Source: Polaribacter sp. (GTDB lineage Bacteria > Bacteroidota > Bacteroidia > Flavobacteriales > Flavobacteriaceae). From it: DNA of 6,584 nt. Position numbers and translations under genes: made by a program. This document shows positions 5,553 to 6,584 of this stretch, piece by piece. The number at the start of each line of letters is the position of its first letter. Position 1 is the first letter of the stretch. Under the pieces are notes generated by a model. That model ran no database searches, had not been told where the DNA came from, and saw only the letters and a list, made by a program, of their open reading frames with translations. Location of the stretch: NCBI GenBank assembly GCA_029248845.1, contig JAQWIO010000054.1, positions 1 through 6,584 on the forward strand, read 5' to 3'.

Positions 5553-6584
5553 ATGAAAAAATTAGTAATCGCATACAGTGGTGGTTTAGATACCTCTTAT
5601 TGTGCTGTTAGTTTATCAAAAGTATATGATGTTCATGCAGTAAGTGTGAATACCGGAGGCTTTACGAAAGAAGAAATCAATCACATAGAAAGTAATGCCT
5701 ATAAAATGGGTGTTTCTACTTATAAAAATATTGATGCGGTAGGCACTTTTTATAACAAAGTAGTCAAGTATTTAATTTTTGGAAACGTATTAAAAAACAA
5801 TACATATCCCCTTTCTGTCAGTGCAGAAAGAATTATACAAGCTATTGAAATTGTAGAATATGCAAAAAGTATTGGAGCTGAATATATTGCTCATGGAAGT
5901 ACAGGTGCTGGAAATGATCAAGTACGATTTGATATGATTTTTCAAACTTTAGCTCCAGGAATCAATATTATTACCCCCATTAGAGATCAAAAACTAACAA
6001 GACAAGAAGAAATAGATTATTTAAAATCAGAGGGAATTGACATGTCTTGGGAAAAATCAAAATACTCTGTTAACAAAGGGCTTTGGGGAACAAGTGTTGG
6101 GGGTGTTGAGACTTTAAATTCTGAAAAACCATTGCCAAGTGAAGCTTATCCCTCTCAATTAAAAAAAGATGGGGAAGAAAAAGTTACGCTAACTTTCAAA
6201 AATGGTGAGTTTATTGCTTTAAACGGTGTGGAGAATTTACCTGAAATAAATATTGAAAAATTAAACGACATTGCCTCAGAATTCGCAATTGGAAGAGACA
6301 TCCATGTTGGGGATACGATAGTTGGCACTAAAGGAAGAGTTGGATTTGAAGCTGCTGCTGCCTTAATCACAGTGAAGGCGCATCACTTGTTAGAGAAACA
6401 TACATTGACAAAATGGCAATTGCAACACAAGGAATATTTATCTAGTTTCTATGGAATGCATTTACATGAAGGTCAATATTTAGATCCTGTAATGAGAGAT
6501 ACTGAAGCTTTTTTACAAAGTTCTCAAAAAATGGTTTCTGGTAATGTTGTGGTTTCTTTAAAACCGTATCATTTTTCTTTAGAC
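5553..6584 (+). CDS. argG: Argininosuccinate synthase (partial, 3' end outside the window)
   Basis: ArgG joins citrulline and aspartate using ATP to give argininosuccinate, the penultimate step of arginine synthesis, in the cytosol. The 344 codons in the window stay open to the right edge; family members are about 395-445 residues, so roughly the last 50-60 are missing. The ATP pyrophosphatase P-loop SGGLDTS is at 9-15. The synthase signature HGSTGAGNDQVRF is at 114-126, with A119 where many relatives have lysine (TGKGNDQ); I believe this is normal for Bacteroidota. YSVNKGLWGTSVGG (171-184) and VGTKGRVGFEAAAALI (257-272) are further family blocks. The start MKKLVIAYSGG is standard. No Shine-Dalgarno sequence is seen. 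Expression probably depends on the promoter at 4605-4634 and the leader, together with the GNAT gene. Confidence 0.96.
   Translation, partial: MKKLVIAYSGGLDTSYCAVSLSKVYDVHAVSVNTGGFTKEEINHIESNAYKMGVSTYKNIDAVGTFYNKVVKYLIFGNVLKNNTYPLSVSAERIIQAIEIVEYAKSIGAEYIAHGSTGAGNDQVRFDMIFQTLAPGINIITPIRDQKLTRQEEIDYLKSEGIDMSWEKSKYSVNKGLWGTSVGGVETLNSEKPLPSEAYPSQLKKDGEEKVTLTFKNGEFIALNGVENLPEINIEKLNDIASEFAIGRDIHVGDTIVGTKGRVGFEAAAALITVKAHHLLEKHTLTKWQLQHKEYLSSFYGMHLHEGQYLDPVMRDTEAFLQSSQKMVSGNVVVSLKPYHFSLD

Noticed and set aside
6155..6370. Open frame of 71 codons on the minus strand inside argG
   Set aside because: It is antisense to well-conserved argG sequence and shows no family pattern.

Overview
The window is AT-rich and looks like chromosomal DNA of a Bacteroidota member, most likely Flavobacteriia. 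The evidence is a TAnnTTTG-type promoter box at 4627-4634, the near absence of Shine-Dalgarno sequences before the genes, and a GNAT acetyltransferase placed directly before a Bacteroidota-type argininosuccinate synthase. There are no insertion sequences, phage genes, CRISPR arrays, tRNAs or rRNAs. The genus cannot be fixed from this sequence.

Left part (1-3252, plus strand). The window opens with the last 45 full codons of ffh, the protein subunit of the signal recognition particle, followed by a weak terminator-like hairpin. Next comes a multi-pass membrane protein resembling GT-C (ArnT/PMT-like) glycosyltransferases. It overlaps folD, the bifunctional folate enzyme, by an ATGA junction. 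A six- or seven-helix membrane protein of the YwaF/TIGR02206 family follows 41 bases later, probably from a TTG start.

Middle part (3249-4239, minus strand). A small cupin protein and a putative lipoprotein or exported protein lie head to tail on the minus strand, 55 bases apart. The cupin stop codon overlaps the stop of the YwaF-like gene inside one TTTAAA palindrome.

Right part (4240-6584). A gene-free stretch of about 390 bases leads to a good Bacteroidota-type promoter. After it comes a leader of roughly 330 nt with several base-pairing elements and a 22-codon small ORF, then the GNAT gene and argG, which runs off the right edge. The GNAT and argG genes are 18 bases apart and look like the start of an arginine biosynthesis operon. 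In Bacteroidota such a GNAT is the likely first enzyme, acylating glutamate, while ArgG acts near the end, joining citrulline and aspartate.

The most interesting item is the arg-operon leader. A 5' stem-loop, a long-range 10-bp helix that encloses the small ORF, and a 9-bp hairpin across its stop codon together suggest an uncharacterised cis-regulatory RNA. The rest of the window is ordinary housekeeping and accessory content.
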